64,000 nt of DNA from the NCBI RefSeq assembly GCF_032118995.1, contig NC_092660.1, positions 759,501 to 823,500 of the forward strand. Direction: 5' to 3'. The notes below the pieces were generated by a model. That model did not search any database, was not told the DNA's origin, and saw only the letters and a list, made by a program, of their open reading frames with translations. The DNA comes from Asterias amurensis. Lineage: Eukaryota > Echinodermata > Asteroidea > Forcipulatida > Asteriidae. Position 1 is the first letter of the stretch. Every line of letters begins with the position of its first letter. Positions 48,001-59,021 of this stretch are shown here, one piece after another. The position numbers and the translations under genes are program-made.

Positions 48001-51000
48001 AACCACAGCTGGGTAAACCTAATGTAATATAGGTCTGTATGCTGATTGCTAAACTCTGTTAACATGGATCAAGGATAGGGCCATATATTTCATTCCTTAA
48101 ACCATCTCAGCTGCTTGGGGAGTATACAGCCGATGCTGCAAGTTACCGCGCTCCAAGCTAATCATTCACATGAACCATCTCTGCCCTCACAGGTACCCAT
48201 CTTACTCCTGGGTTGAGAGAAGCTAAAGGATTACGTGTCTTGCTCAAGGACACAAATGTCATGGCCGGGATTCAAACCCACATCTCGATGACTTAACCAC
48301 CAGAACTTGAGCCCGGTGCTCTTTTCTGCTCGGCCACGACAAATTGGCCGTAAGGCCATAAGGCTTTTTCAAATTTTGCCACAAATGTTCTGCCTCTCAG
48401 TGTTACTGTTTCATCCGGCTGGAGAAAATATATTTGATTGAAAACAGATTTTCCTGCGCTCATTTGGAGCGACTTGTGTTTAATGATAATATGTTTTGAA
48501 AGCGCCCTCAAGCGTTCGTACTTTGTGTAAATTCCTGAAGTGTTGAGCAAAGACTTGACTTTTCTGATGAGTGTTTGCATGGTGCCGTATAGTATGTACG
48601 TATCAATGTATTTTATGTGTACATCCATACACAATCTATTTGTCAGGCTCTGAAGGAAAAAGTCACTGGCATCCCTATACTAGTTTGTCTTTGTACGAAA
48701 GCCTTATTCAGTGAATGAACAGATGGTCAATGTATACCGGTAATTAGTAGAGAAAACTGAAACTCTAAAACATCGTGACATGAGTATTAGTTGTCACACA
48801 AGCATAATTAGGATGTATCAAATATACAGCTAAGTCATGTGATAAGAGACCAAAGCATGGTTTGCTTACAACCTTTTCAGTGACTAGCCAGCAAGGACAG
48901 TTAGTTTGTCAATTCACTAGTCCGTCAGTCCATCAGCATTATCTTCTCACTCCGCATCCAGAGTTCTCATCAAATCATACGGTCAACGTGCCTTCCAATT
49001 CACTGCACCTGAACTATGTGTTCCACACCACATCAAAAACTGCCCCACACGGAACAATTTAAGTTACAACTTAAAACCCACCCAAGCGCATAGAGACATC
49101 ATTGTACCATATCCGCTTCATAATAACTGTTACCTTTTACAATATATAATTACTATCACTTGTCCATTATTGAAATAAATGGAGATGATTTTTCAACACT
49201 GAACTAGCCAACCGGACCACGAGTAAAGTTTGACTGTTTTTTTAAGGTGTTTTCACTAGCATTTTGCCAGCGGACCACTGTTAAGAAAGAATGCTGCCAG
49301 AGACCAAAGCCTTATTGCAAAACTTCCTCTTTTGATCTGGCTTAGGCTTCATCTGCTTGGTCAAATGTCTCTTTATACAAAAAGAGCCAATTGTTACAAC
49401 TACTGACATAATGAAGCTCTTCAACAAGTCACGTTTGGGATTCATGAATATTCAAATCAGCTGAAAAATAGAGGCAGAAAAAGGGCTCCTCAGTCTGTGT
49501 TGTAGTGAAATTTGAAAGTGAAAGGCCGCCATATCTTTGTGGGGTTTTAGGAACAGAAGTTAACAAATTCCCATGGCCTTCAGACAATTTCCAGATTTGC
49601 TTTAAGTGTCCTTATTGACAAACATCTTTGTATCAGTAAAGAACTAATTATAATAATGATTGTAATGATTTCCTCTACTGTTTGTTTTATAAACAAATGT
49701 TGTTTATTTGTTTGCAGCACATTTGTTTGTCCAACGGAGTTGATTGCCTTCAGTGATCGAGTGAAGGAGTTTAACGACATCAACTGTGAGGTTTTGGCTT
49801 GCTCCTGTGATTCTCACTTCAGTCATTTAGCATGGTGAGACAAATTTATACTTTCGATCTTGTTTTAAATAATAATCGTAACAATAATAATAAAGACTTG
49901 TAATGTGCACATATCCAGCCTGCTGTGTGTTCAAGGCGCAGTAAACCAAAGCAAAACAAAAGAAAACTGACACCAACAAAATTGGTCCTTGATAAGTTTT
50001 GAGAACGGATTTGAATTTTGTGGTACAAAGACAAGATCTGAGATTAAGTGGTGAAGAGTTCCAGATGCGGGGCGCAGCTGAAGAAAAAGACCTGTCAACC
50101 CTGGAGTGTCGAGACTTGGGTTAATTGAGGAGAAGCAAGTAACTGGATCGAAGATTCCTTGACGGAGTGTTAACTTGATTATAAATATAGTAGGGGGATC
50201 TTTCTTCACCTTTCCAATTCTAGGGCTTAATTTCGAATAACGCCAGGGCACTATGTTGATTGGGTTTTCAGTCCCTACTGAGTGGATTTTTCCATGGAAT
50301 ATTTCTCGAGAGGTTTTTCTCCCACATCTCCAACTGAAACTTCATTCTTTGTCATCTCTCCATGGATTCATGGCTAGAAAAGTGATTAAGTTTGCTTTTC
50401 TGAGAGTCCTTGATAACGGACATGAAATGAAATACCAAGTAATAAACCACAAGGGAGACTGTCGGCAATATGGCTTGATAGCTCAGTTGGTAGAGCACCG
50501 GCACGTTAATTCGAAGTTCAAAGGTTCAACTCCCGCTCTAATCAGCTTGTCTTTGTTCAACCCGTCATTATTTTTAATAAAATAATAGATATAACCACTG
50601 ATGTTGATGCTCTTACAGTCTTAGCGCTTGAATATTGTTTCCCTTGTTTATACTTGACTATTTGTCTACTGACTGTGCTTCAAAGTATGTAGTACATCAA
50701 GCTATAAATCAATTGGAAGAATGATCTCTGCCTTTACTGTTACCCTGGTAACCCCTGGGCGAAGAGAAGCAATTAGAGCCGAGTGTCTTGTTCCCATACT
50801 TCGTTTTCATCACCTGGTTTCGATCAGACAGCCCGATTACGCTTGGCCATATCACACCGCATATATTTATTAATATGAATGTCTGCTTTCATTGCTTCAT
50901 CCATTTTTTTCCCCCTTTTATTTGTGTAATCCTCAAGTCCAAATATATTTTCCCCTCTTTGTTTGTTTTGTTTGGTTGTATACTTTGTAGTATTGTAAAG

Positions 51001-52531
51001 CATTGTATTGTAAAGTGTTGTAAAGTATTGTTTGGTTTTAGTGGTCCAACTGGGCATCAGTGGAAAACTGTTGTTTTTTTAAATATAAAATTAGACCTTT
51101 GTTTCTCGGGTTTTAATTAAGTGCAATCCTCGAGTCCAAATTTCTTTTCCCTTTCATTGTTTTTATTTTTTGGTTGTGCAGTTATTGTAGTATTTCAAAT
51201 ATTGTTTGTTTTTAGTGGATCGACTTATCATCAGTGGAAAACAGCTTTTATGCTAAACTGATTTTACCCAGTATAAATACAGTATTTAATTAGTTAATTG
51301 TGTCGCCATGTTAACTTCATATATCCTTGTTGTTAATTGAATCATAGGACAGAGAAACCGCGCAAAAAGGGTGGTATTGGGAAGATGGCCATGCCTCTTC
51401 TTGCAGATAAGAGCTGTCAGATCGCCAGGGATTACGGTGTGCTTATTGAGGAAGATGGTGTTTCATTCCGGTAAGACAAAGATAGGAAACTCAGTATTGG
51501 ATGAATAGTAATAATAATAACAATAACCAGGAACTGTAATCTGATCGAGGAATAAAGCGAGTATACCAAGCAGAGTTGAATACTTTAGGCCTGAAGCCTT
51601 TTATTATGCATCTGAAAGGGTGTTTTTTCTTTCATTATTCTCTTGCAACTTCGATGACCAATTGAGTCCAAATGTTCACAGATTGTTATTTTATGTATTT
51701 ATGTTTGAATACACCAAGTGACAGTACCAAATGTGTCCAGTGCTTTTAAACACAATGTGTCTTTTGATTCCAGCGGTCTTTTTATCATTGACGACAAGGG
51801 AAACTTGCGCCAGATCACCATTAATGATCTCCCTGTAGGTCGCTCTGTAGACGAAACATTACGACTCGTACAGGCTTTCCAGTTCACCGATAAACACGGA
51901 GAAGGTAATTCTTGTTCTTCTTTTTTTATTTATGAGAGCATTTGTGTACAATAGCCAAATCAGAAAGTGACCAATGTGGTTATAGTGGTAGGCCAATCAA
52001 TTGGTTCACTGCTGCTTAGAGAAAAGAAAAAAAACCACTTGGTAATGGGCTACAAGAGGCAAACATTTAAGATGAAAATAGGAATAGATGTTCCTCTTAG
52101 AACAGTCTAGATTGTAGGATGGAGGAAACATTCACCAGGTAAGGATCTCCATAGAGATGCAGTACGTGGAATAAAGCTGATGGAATGGCTTTGTTTTACA
52201 TTGCGGCATAGCTAGAGTGTACGGGTGTTAAGAAGCAGAAAGCCTGATAATATCACTTTGTTGGGTTGTGATGTTTACTGACCAAATGCTAAGTTATAAG
52301 ACTCTAAGCAGTTATCCAGTGTGTATTTCAAATCATAGTAGGTTGGTGGGCATATCCAAGTATTGTCAGTAAACTACAATAGAACCTTTAAAGCCTTAGA
52401 TTGCCTTACAGTTATTTTTATATATTGCACTTTTTTGCCCCATTTCAGTTTGCCCAGCAGGCTGGCGCCCTGGCGGCGACACCATCAAGCCAGATGTCAA
52501 AAAAAGCAAAGACTACTTCAGCAAACAGTAA
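42033..52531 (+). CDS. PRDX1: typical 2-Cys peroxiredoxin (PRDX1/2 type), six exons, complete
   Basis: Thiol peroxidase that reduces H2O2 and organic peroxides, recycled by thioredoxin; cytosolic by lack of a leader. Exons 42033-42138, 42573-42609, 49718-49834, 51348-51470, 51774-51904 and 52449-52531 join in phase to 198 residues plus TAA, the normal length. The active-site block P45-L-D-F-T49-F-V-C52-P-T-E carries the peroxidatic Cys; the resolving Cys is C173 in V-C-P-A-G-W. GGIG (95-98) and the C-terminal Y194-F195 are both present, the pair linked to sensitivity to over-oxidation in eukaryotic 2-Cys enzymes. Other conserved blocks are [26 protein letters not shown] and TDKHGE. Splice sites are all GT/AG. 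TGTTCCAG ending at 42013 suggests an upstream noncoding exon. Assignment to PRDX1 versus PRDX2 orthology is not possible by eye. An ATTAAA at 52597 is a possible poly(A) signal. Confidence 0.96.
47163..47221. repeat. perfect 59-bp palindrome (29-bp arms, 1-base centre)
   Basis: The left arm tggtgaaagacttctcttga continuing aatattagt is followed by a single g and then its exact complement. No mismatch in 29 pairs. It lies in intron 2 of the peroxiredoxin gene, just left of a MITE family B fragment. It could form a cruciform or an RNA hairpin. The perfect pairing argues for a recent origin. Confidence 0.9.
47240..47525. mobile_element. diverged MITE (family B) fragment
   Basis: Carries 'tttttgagaaaacggtaaaa', 'ccgatgaccgattgagccta', 'aattttcacaggtttgttgt' and a damaged right end, in the same order as in the complete copies. 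The left terminus is not recognisable. A second 3' fragment of the family is at 51608-51755 in the peroxiredoxin intron before exon 5. Confidence 0.6.
48955..49110 (+). mobile_element. decayed LINE ORF2 C-terminal fragment
   Basis: The plus frame reads [19 protein letters not shown], then [19 protein letters not shown], resembling the RxYGxRAFxxxAPxLWNxLP ... FKxxLKTHLF tail of CR1/L2-like reverse transcriptases. The W and LP positions are altered and the frame is degraded at the end, so it is a dead fragment in peroxiredoxin intron 2. Confidence 0.6.
50240..50370 (+). mobile_element. tRNA-derived SINE tail (family A)
   Basis: 'gattgggttttcagtcccta', 'atttttccatggaatatttc' and 'tttctcccacatctccaac' match the body and tail of the copy at 15720-15925. 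It lies in the peroxiredoxin intron between exons 3 and 4. Confidence 0.55.
50474..50555 (+). mobile_element. tRNA-derived SINE head with intact A and B boxes
   Basis: A box tagctcagttggtagagc and B box GGTTCAACTCC are correctly spaced for a tRNA-like pol III promoter. The 5' ggcttga does not pair with the 3' flank ctaatca as an acceptor stem, and the sequence runs on into 'ttgtctttgttcaaccc', which also follows the tRNA-like B box near 5662, so it is a SINE head. Confidence 0.55.
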
Positions 52532-53771
52532 CCAAAGCAACGAGACAGCAATGAAAAGCAGCACTGACTTAATATGTTTATGTGTAACATATTTGTATTA
52601 AACAGCAGTGTATGAGAATTGGAAATAGTTTTAAACATAGTTTGACACATGTGACAACAGGTTGAATATAACGCTTGTTTGGTGTAGAAAATCCTTTGTT
52701 TTTGTCCTGTGGGAATGCAACTAGAGTTTAGATTTGCACATTTCAGTCTGCACCATGCAGCTATTTCATGTGTAGTTTTGTATGTGATCTGTAGGGGAGG
52801 TTTTTGGCTGTGGCTGTTTCATGTTTCATATTGGATTCGTGTGGGTTTGCAGTACAAGTTGGGGACTTTCTGTGAAAGTGGTATCATGAAATAGTTAAAG
52901 GGTTTTCTGACAGCTGCCCCGATTGGTCTGAATTTGTGTAGAAAGTCCTTAGCAACACCATTAGAAACAGTTGTAGCCGTAGTTGTAGCTTACTAAGTAA
53001 GTGGCGCACTATGAGGCTGTTTCATGTATTATTTTTGTAACTTCCTCATACAGTACTCTTTAACTATTTATCAGTACACCCAATGTAGCATTTGGAATTC
53101 AGTATTGCAGTTATGACTTTGTTTCTTGGCAAGTTAAGGTGAGTAAATAGGTAACTTTCCAGTACATAACTTCAGTTGACCTAAAACGGGACTTGTGTCG
53201 CTGCACATGCTCAGAACTGTGTTAACAATGGAAGAGTACTTGGTGTATCTGTTGCTACACAACGTCTCAAAGTCGCTCATATCAGTTAACTGGATAATAT
53301 ATGACCTGATTTCTTATCCAAAAGTCACTAACAAGTCTGATTTTTGTTGTTGTCTGTTCATGTACATGTATGTATTATGTAGGGCTCGAGTATGTAGGTT
53401 ACTTAAGTAAAAGTGCCACACGCTTGTGATTACCAATCTTCGCTTACAGGGCAAGCATTGAATTTCTGCGCTAGCTGTGTACGAATGGGTAGTAACGTGG
53501 CATGTGGACAAGTTGCAATTCCCTGCTAACCTGTGAAATACGCTTGACAGCGTAGAAATCCCGGCCTCTGTAAGCGTTGATTCTTTGCTTATGGTAAGCA
53601 GAGCCATGAAATTGGTCCAGCTCGTGAAGAAAATCAAAAACTGTATACTTGGTTGACTCCCTAAAGTAAATATTGACTGTTGTATTTATTTGTTAGTTGT
53701 ATTGTACTTGCTGTAAACATCATCTCTGATAAAACAAAATATGAAATCAAAACAAAATCTTATACGGACAT

Positions 53772-53925
53772 TATAGACCTTTTCGCAAATACTCGGGCGC
53801 GCGTAAAGCTTAGAATTAGGTGCATTGTGGTCTAGCTGGTGAACAAATTTGATCCATAGCTATCCCACAATGCACCTCATTCAACAGTTTGCGCGTGCGC
53901 AATGGTATTTGCGAAAAAGGACTAT
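53772..53925. mobile_element. palindromic MITE-like element, about 154 bp
   Basis: Outer arms 'tagaccttttcgcaaata' and 'tatttgcgaaaaaggacta' and inner arms aggtgcattgtgg (53818-53830) and ccacaatgcacct (53865-53877) are inverted repeats, so almost the whole length folds on itself. A second, shorter inverted repeat, ttagaggtcaaa (53959-53970) and tttgacctctaa (54039-54050), follows directly. Confidence 0.7.
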
Positions 53926-55689
53926 GCATATGGCGTCATTTGAGTAGGGTGCCCTCGGTTAGAGGTCAAAAGACGATAGCTCATTGGCTGATTCCGGTCA
54001 GCTGTGCGTACTAAGCATTTTCCATTGTTACGTCATCGTTTGACCTCTAAGGTGGCTGCTTGATGTCAATACATAGGGTCTTATGTACCCGCATACACCA
54101 CAAGGATAACTGTGATTACCAAGTTGTTCATGTTATCAAGTGCAAATAACAGCATTACTAATGCTATTACAATTATACAATTTGATCTGAAGTTCCATCA
54201 AAATTGCTGTTTTTTATAACTCTATCAACACCCTTTGGTTTTCACATTGTGTGACATTCTTTAACTATAACTTTATAAGAGTTCTGTATTTTTACCATGT
54301 CTAAGTATTATTTATGGGATCTAGTGCAGCTGCTGAACAACGAACATAATATCTTTTACTTACGTAAGGAATAATCTACTCAATTGGCCAATCAATGCTT
54401 CTAAATGCTTTCAAAAATTGGCAAGCAATGCTTTCCTTGTTTGAATTTTAAACATAGTTATTAATCAGTGTTAAATGGGGGGTGTAACAAATATTAATTG
54501 GTTTTACCTGATGTAAACCACTTTATACTCTGTACTTTCTTGAGTTCTGTAAGTAACTTCACAGGCAAACTGCTGGGGTGGGATTCAAACCCACGACCCT
54601 TCCCATTCTAGAGCAAGTGTCTTACCCCTAGACCACTGAGCTTGCACAAAAAGTAGCTAAGCACAACAAGATTCTGCTTACCAGAATATGGTCACCAGCC
54701 AAAATGTCATTTCTCAAATACAATTTGTGAATAGTATCCTGCTAATTTTTGCTAAACAGAAAATTGGTTAGCATTATTTTCTGCTCAAGCAGTTCTATGA
54801 AATCGGGGGCCCGGATCATTACCTTATTTTCTATCTTACTTTCTAAGGTGTATCCATCAACAGTGATACCCTATTTTACATATTTTCATAAGTTTGGAAA
54901 TTATGTCAAACAAGGTTGCCGAGTTAACACTTAGTTTTGTGTGTTTAGAAAGGTGTTAATATCAATAACAAGATTGTGTGTGTTCAAAAAGAAAAGAGTA
55001 TTTTGGCCAATAAACTGTTGGAGTTTGGTACTAGTAGTATTCGACTGTGTGTGCTGTGAATTATACATGGGAAGTTGTTCAAAACAGACAGCCATGTCTG
55101 TCATGTTCCTTATAGTTTCAACTTTAATTTATACCTAAAAAGACAATAAAATGGGGTTAGACTAAAGGTTTGCGTCACATTGGTTTCATTGATTTCAACA
55201 AAGCTGCAAACTCAACCTGATTCTGCAGAAAGTTCCATAAAAATAAACGTATTTACTTATACGTGAATCTTTTTATAGTTTGTATCCCTGTAGTGCAAGA
55301 GGGCAAACTACAACTGCAAGCTTTCTTGTTGTTTTAGAATTTTTGCAATATTTAAGAAGTGGAAATGAAGGAAGGCGTGCGAACAGGGTTTGGGTCAAAA
55401 GTCAAAATTTACACTAGCCTTTCATGTACCTTATTATATTTCTGTTTTAAAGAAACAATCCGTTTAATTACTTGTCAATATAATAACAAACAAATTCCAG
55501 ACTCTGTTCTAACTGTACACATGTTTTGCTTTTTATCACAAAATTTATTCTTTTCAAAATCAACCATCTGACTGTTTAGATATAACTCAAAAAAATATAA
55601 ATATCTTTAAAGTGATGAAGTAATATACAAATTTTTGAAAAGAATGAAAGGCAAGTTTGGTTAGTAGAACTCTTCAACCCTGTTTGAAC

Positions 55690-55835
55690 GAAGAAAAATT
55701 GACTGGAGCTGGATATGAACCAACGACACCAGAACCAACGACACCAGAACCAAAGTACCGGCGCTCTACCAATGCTCTAAGATACTGTATCTCTGCCAAT
55801 GCTCTATCAACTGAGCTATCCAGCCCTATGTTTGC
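55690..55835 (-). mobile_element. tRNA-derived SINE head with internal duplications
   Basis: On the minus strand: A box ggatagctcagttgatagagc, then 'agagcattgg' repeated, then 'ggttctggtgtcgtt' twice in tandem (complement at 55723-55752) before the B-box region. The duplications break tRNA geometry. A plus-strand relative ('ctggatagcccggtgaagca') follows at about 55930. Confidence 0.55.
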
Positions 55836-57308
55836 TGTCTCCCTATGATTAGTCAATATCTTTGTTCTTAGGATTCTGACTGGCACCCCAGAACAAAGAT
55901 ATTTATTTAAAGGGAGACCGCCAATAAGACTGGATAGCCCGGTGAAGCACCGTTATGTTGGTCTGGTCATCGGTTCAAGAAAACCCACACCTATTTAAAA
56001 ACTAACCTAGCTAAGTTCCCTTTCCGTTAATAACTTGGTATTAAAAAAAAGAGTCAGACTCCACTTTATATTCATTGGTACCCTGTGTATGGCTAGAAGC
56101 TAACACTTCAATGGTAGCCAGCACCACAAGACTGGTTTCAGCTTTATGTAGCTGATACAGAATATGATAAGGATAGGGTACCAGTTAATTGACGACATGT
56201 ATGGGTGCGTTGGATATTAGCTTCCCCGGGTTGACCCCGGTCTGCCCCTAAATATGTTCAAATAGCGTTGACGTCATTCCAGGGGCTCACCCGGGTCAGT
56301 CCCCAGTGCTTGTGGAACGGGTCACTTGAGGCTGGCCCGAGGTGCATGACGTCACCCCGAGAGGGCATACACAGTCTCTTTGAATTCCAATAGATGAAAG
56401 ATCATAAAACTTTCACAAAGAATATTGATATAATTGAATTAATGCTCTTTAATTTAAACCCTTCATGAAACTATTGCGCATCATCAAATAATCCCTCACT
56501 ACTTTAGGTTATTTATCTGTACAATTTAACACCTCACGGCAAACAAATCTTTGGCTATTCTTAAAATAAAATAAAAATCTTTAATTGTACATAGCGTTAG
56601 ACATGGTCAAACAAAAGAAACCAATCTCATTTGTTGCAGTTTTTGTTCATAAGTTTATACCTGATGCCTGAACAGAGTGACTGGGTTTGATTTGAGAAAA
56701 TCCGCCCTTCTAAAATCCAAACTTTCATGCCACCTTCAAAGTTACAAGCCCAATTTGTTCACTTCTAATTTTCTCTTTTAAAATTTTGCTCCAATTCACT
56801 ATGCAGCATTTAAATTTCTCAACATATTTCTGGGTGAAAAAATACAAACTAATTTAAAGTAACCAAACATGCATTTGAAAACATGGCATTAGATTGGTTT
56901 TCTTCAAAGGTTCTTGAGAATATCCAACTAATTTTCTTTCTAAGAAGATACACAAAAGCAATGTATTATCAATGATTCCCTAATCCTGCGGGAACACAAT
57001 CCACACGTTACTTGGATGGGATTCGAACCCACCACCTCTGCATTTCAGTGATGAAATCCTAGCAGGCTTATAAATTTGGAAAGGTTCTCCCTTGAAGGGA
57101 GGATAAATAAAGTACAAACTGCTGATACTGCAATGAAAAACTTGTGGATCTCTCAAATCATAGCACCTTCAAACTTAAATTGAAAGACTTTGTTGTGGGG
57201 GGGGGGGGGTTGAAGTATCGTGAGCACAGTTGTCAGAAAATGCATCATGTTTTTAAGCTCCAAAAAGTTTTTTAAATTGTTGTCACAACTGGTGTCACTG
57301 AAACAAAG

Positions 57309-59021
57309 TCATGTATTCCCATTACTTCTTTGTACATTAAGCGCTTTAATATCATTTTGCGTTGTCTCCTGTGTTTCAACCAGATCCGATTTTATCTTTG
57401 ATCTGAGGGCGTTAAGTTCCTCTGCCTTTGATGACTGGTTGGACTCTGCGCTCAAGGGCCTTCCAGGATTACTTTTAGTTTCGTTCCTGTTAATCCCTGA
57501 GTCGATCCTCTCATCAGAATCACTCTTTACAGAGTCAATGTCTGTGGGGTCTCTTGGCGTCGACTCAGGGGTACAGTTTGGGACAGAAGGGAGCTCCTCG
57601 GCAAATGTCACCATCCGGTTTGACTTCTTAGCAGAAGCTGGTTTTCGTTCAGGTTCAAGAACCTCATTGTCAGAATTTCTTAGGTCTAGACCATCCACCT
57701 GGTTGATGACATATCCCAGGTCTTCATGAGGTTGACGTTTTGAAGAGGTGCTTGACGCAGAGCTTACAGTCGCTAAACCTTCTTGTTCATTATTTGACTC
57801 AGAGAGATGGTTGTCATTAGAGTCCTTCAGGGGAGACATATCACCTTCCTCAAGTGTGAGATCATTTGCTTCGCCAAGTTCAGAGCTCAGACTCCCACGG
57901 AATGAGGAGTAGGAAGCCATGGGGTCCATATCAGAGATGGAATTTAAATCCGACAGACTTGTGTTCATGTCCGCCGTTGGGATATTTATGAAAGTCGAGG
58001 AGGAATGAGAGACTCTCGAAATGGCTGCAGACATGACCCTTTTTGCCTCTGGACTGCAGCTGCAGGGTGGATCATTCATCGTAGTCACATCATCAGGAAG
58101 GCGATTTCCACCACGATCCCCTTCAACATTCATACTATCTACACTATCAAAACTAGCAATGGAAGGATTCTGGCCGAGACTTTGCGAGTCATCGTGGCTA
58201 TCCTCGTAAACGTTCCTCTCACTGACACGAGCAATGGCAGCCAGGTTCTCAGCTCTTGAATTGGCCCGCTCAGATCCTGGGAGAATCTGCTGCGAGATTT
58301 TGATGTATTCATGCTCGCCATCTTGTACACCGGGGTTAATACTCGACACACCTGTCCTGGGCAACTGTCCTGGTTTTGCTAGATTTGGATGAGGGCTGTT
58401 GAGATTCCTTGGGGTTGGGGCGGGGCTGAAGGGATATCTGCCCTTACTGTTGCTCGATTGTGCTCGCTGTGACTTCTGGGATCCTGTCCATGGACGGCCA
58501 CTGACAATACTTGGAGAGCTGGGAACTGGACTCGTCAAGGGTATCGAGCGAGGCTTAGGGTTGATGCTTTGAGTAGTAAGTCCTGTATCGCTATTTGGGT
58601 ATGATTGGTGTGGGCTGCTGCGTGGTGTGACAGGCTTCTCCAGCAACCCTGATGTGGTTGTATCTTCCGATTCACTCAGCAATACCTCCCCAAGCATTGA
58701 TGATACTACGGAGCCTCGTTTCAGGTCCTCACCGAACCGCAGCGAAGATGACGAGCCTTCCTCTTCAGGAGACTGCTCTACGTCCAGACTCCTCTGCAGA
58801 ATCTCCTCATAGTCCATGGAGTTTAAGGATTCTCGATCTTCATCGATCTGATCCACGGTGATGACAGTGATGCGATTGCCGAGGCTCTCAGTGCCGTCCA
58901 GGTTTCTTTTATTCTTGGTGCGGTGACTTAGTCGATACGTCTCCAACTTGGGGCCTCTCTTGGGACGGGCGTCATCTTTGATCAACTTCTCAAACACAAC
59001 TGGATGTCTCTCAGAGAGGTC
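57309..59021 (-). CDS. last exon of the Ser-rich protein, 570 codons plus stop
   Basis: The acceptor TTTGTCTGCAG precedes DLSERHPVVFEKLIKDDARP. The exon is open for its full 1713 bases, and codon use is unlike the AT-rich surroundings. Low-complexity blocks include EEEGSSSS, SHSSSTFINIP and SASSTSSKRQ. Predominantly polar with no hydrophobic core, so it is likely a disordered regulatory or scaffold region. Confidence 0.85.
   Translation of the reverse strand, partial: DLSERHPVVFEKLIKDDARPKRGPKLETYRLSHRTKNKRNLDGTESLGNRITVITVDQIDEDRESLNSMDYEEILQRSLDVEQSPEEEGSSSSLRFGEDLKRGSVVSSMLGEVLLSESEDTTTSGLLEKPVTPRSSPHQSYPNSDTGLTTQSINPKPRSIPLTSPVPSSPSIVSGRPWTGSQKSQRAQSSNSKGRYPFSPAPTPRNLNSPHPNLAKPGQLPRTGVSSINPGVQDGEHEYIKISQQILPGSERANSRAENLAAIARVSERNVYEDSHDDSQSLGQNPSIASFDSVDSMNVEGDRGGNRLPDDVTTMNDPPCSCSPEAKRVMSAAISRVSHSSSTFINIPTADMNTSLSDLNSISDMDPMASYSSFRGSLSSELGEANDLTLEEGDMSPLKDSNDNHLSESNNEQEGLATVSSASSTSSKRQPHEDLGYVINQVDGLDLRNSDNEVLEPERKPASAKKSNRMVTFAEELPSVPNCTPESTPRDPTDIDSVKSDSDERIDSGINRNETKSNPGRPLSAESNQSSKAEELNALRSKIKSDLVETQETTQNDIKALNVQRSNGNT

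Larger units (their letters stand above)
42610..49717. other. 7.1-kb second intron of the peroxiredoxin gene
   Basis: Long AT-rich intron without a nested gene that I can support. It contains a SINE of family A (about 43960-44090), a family C repeat (47635-47805), a perfect palindrome (47163-47221), a MITE fragment (47240-47525), a tRNA-like B box in reverse (about 48268-48280, 'gggattcaaaccca') and a LINE tail (48955-49110). The rest, including 44100-46990, is unremarkable. Confidence 0.6.
52532..57308. other. intergenic, peroxiredoxin 3' flank; repeats only
   Basis: The start of this stretch holds the peroxiredoxin 3' UTR. After it come family C repeats (53430-53625 and 54650-54820), palindromic elements (53772-53925 and 53959-54050), a reverse tRNA-like B box (about 54578-54596, 'gggattcaaacccacgacc') and tRNA-like SINE heads (55690-55835 and about 55928-55980). 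A further reverse B box ('gggattcgaacccaccacc') is at about 57019-57037. No protein-coding ORF is supported. Confidence 0.55.

Noticed and set aside
48293..48634. 113-codon minus-strand frame
   Set aside because: It overlaps a reverse tRNA-like SINE head and shows no conserved motif; treated as chance within peroxiredoxin intron 2.
50474..50555. Functional tRNA gene
   Set aside because: A and B boxes are good, but the ends do not form an acceptor stem, and the downstream sequence is shared with other SINE copies.
57220..57729. 169-codon plus-strand frame opposite the Ser-rich exon
   Set aside because: It is the antisense shadow of the 570-codon minus-strand exon, whose splice site and frame are well supported.
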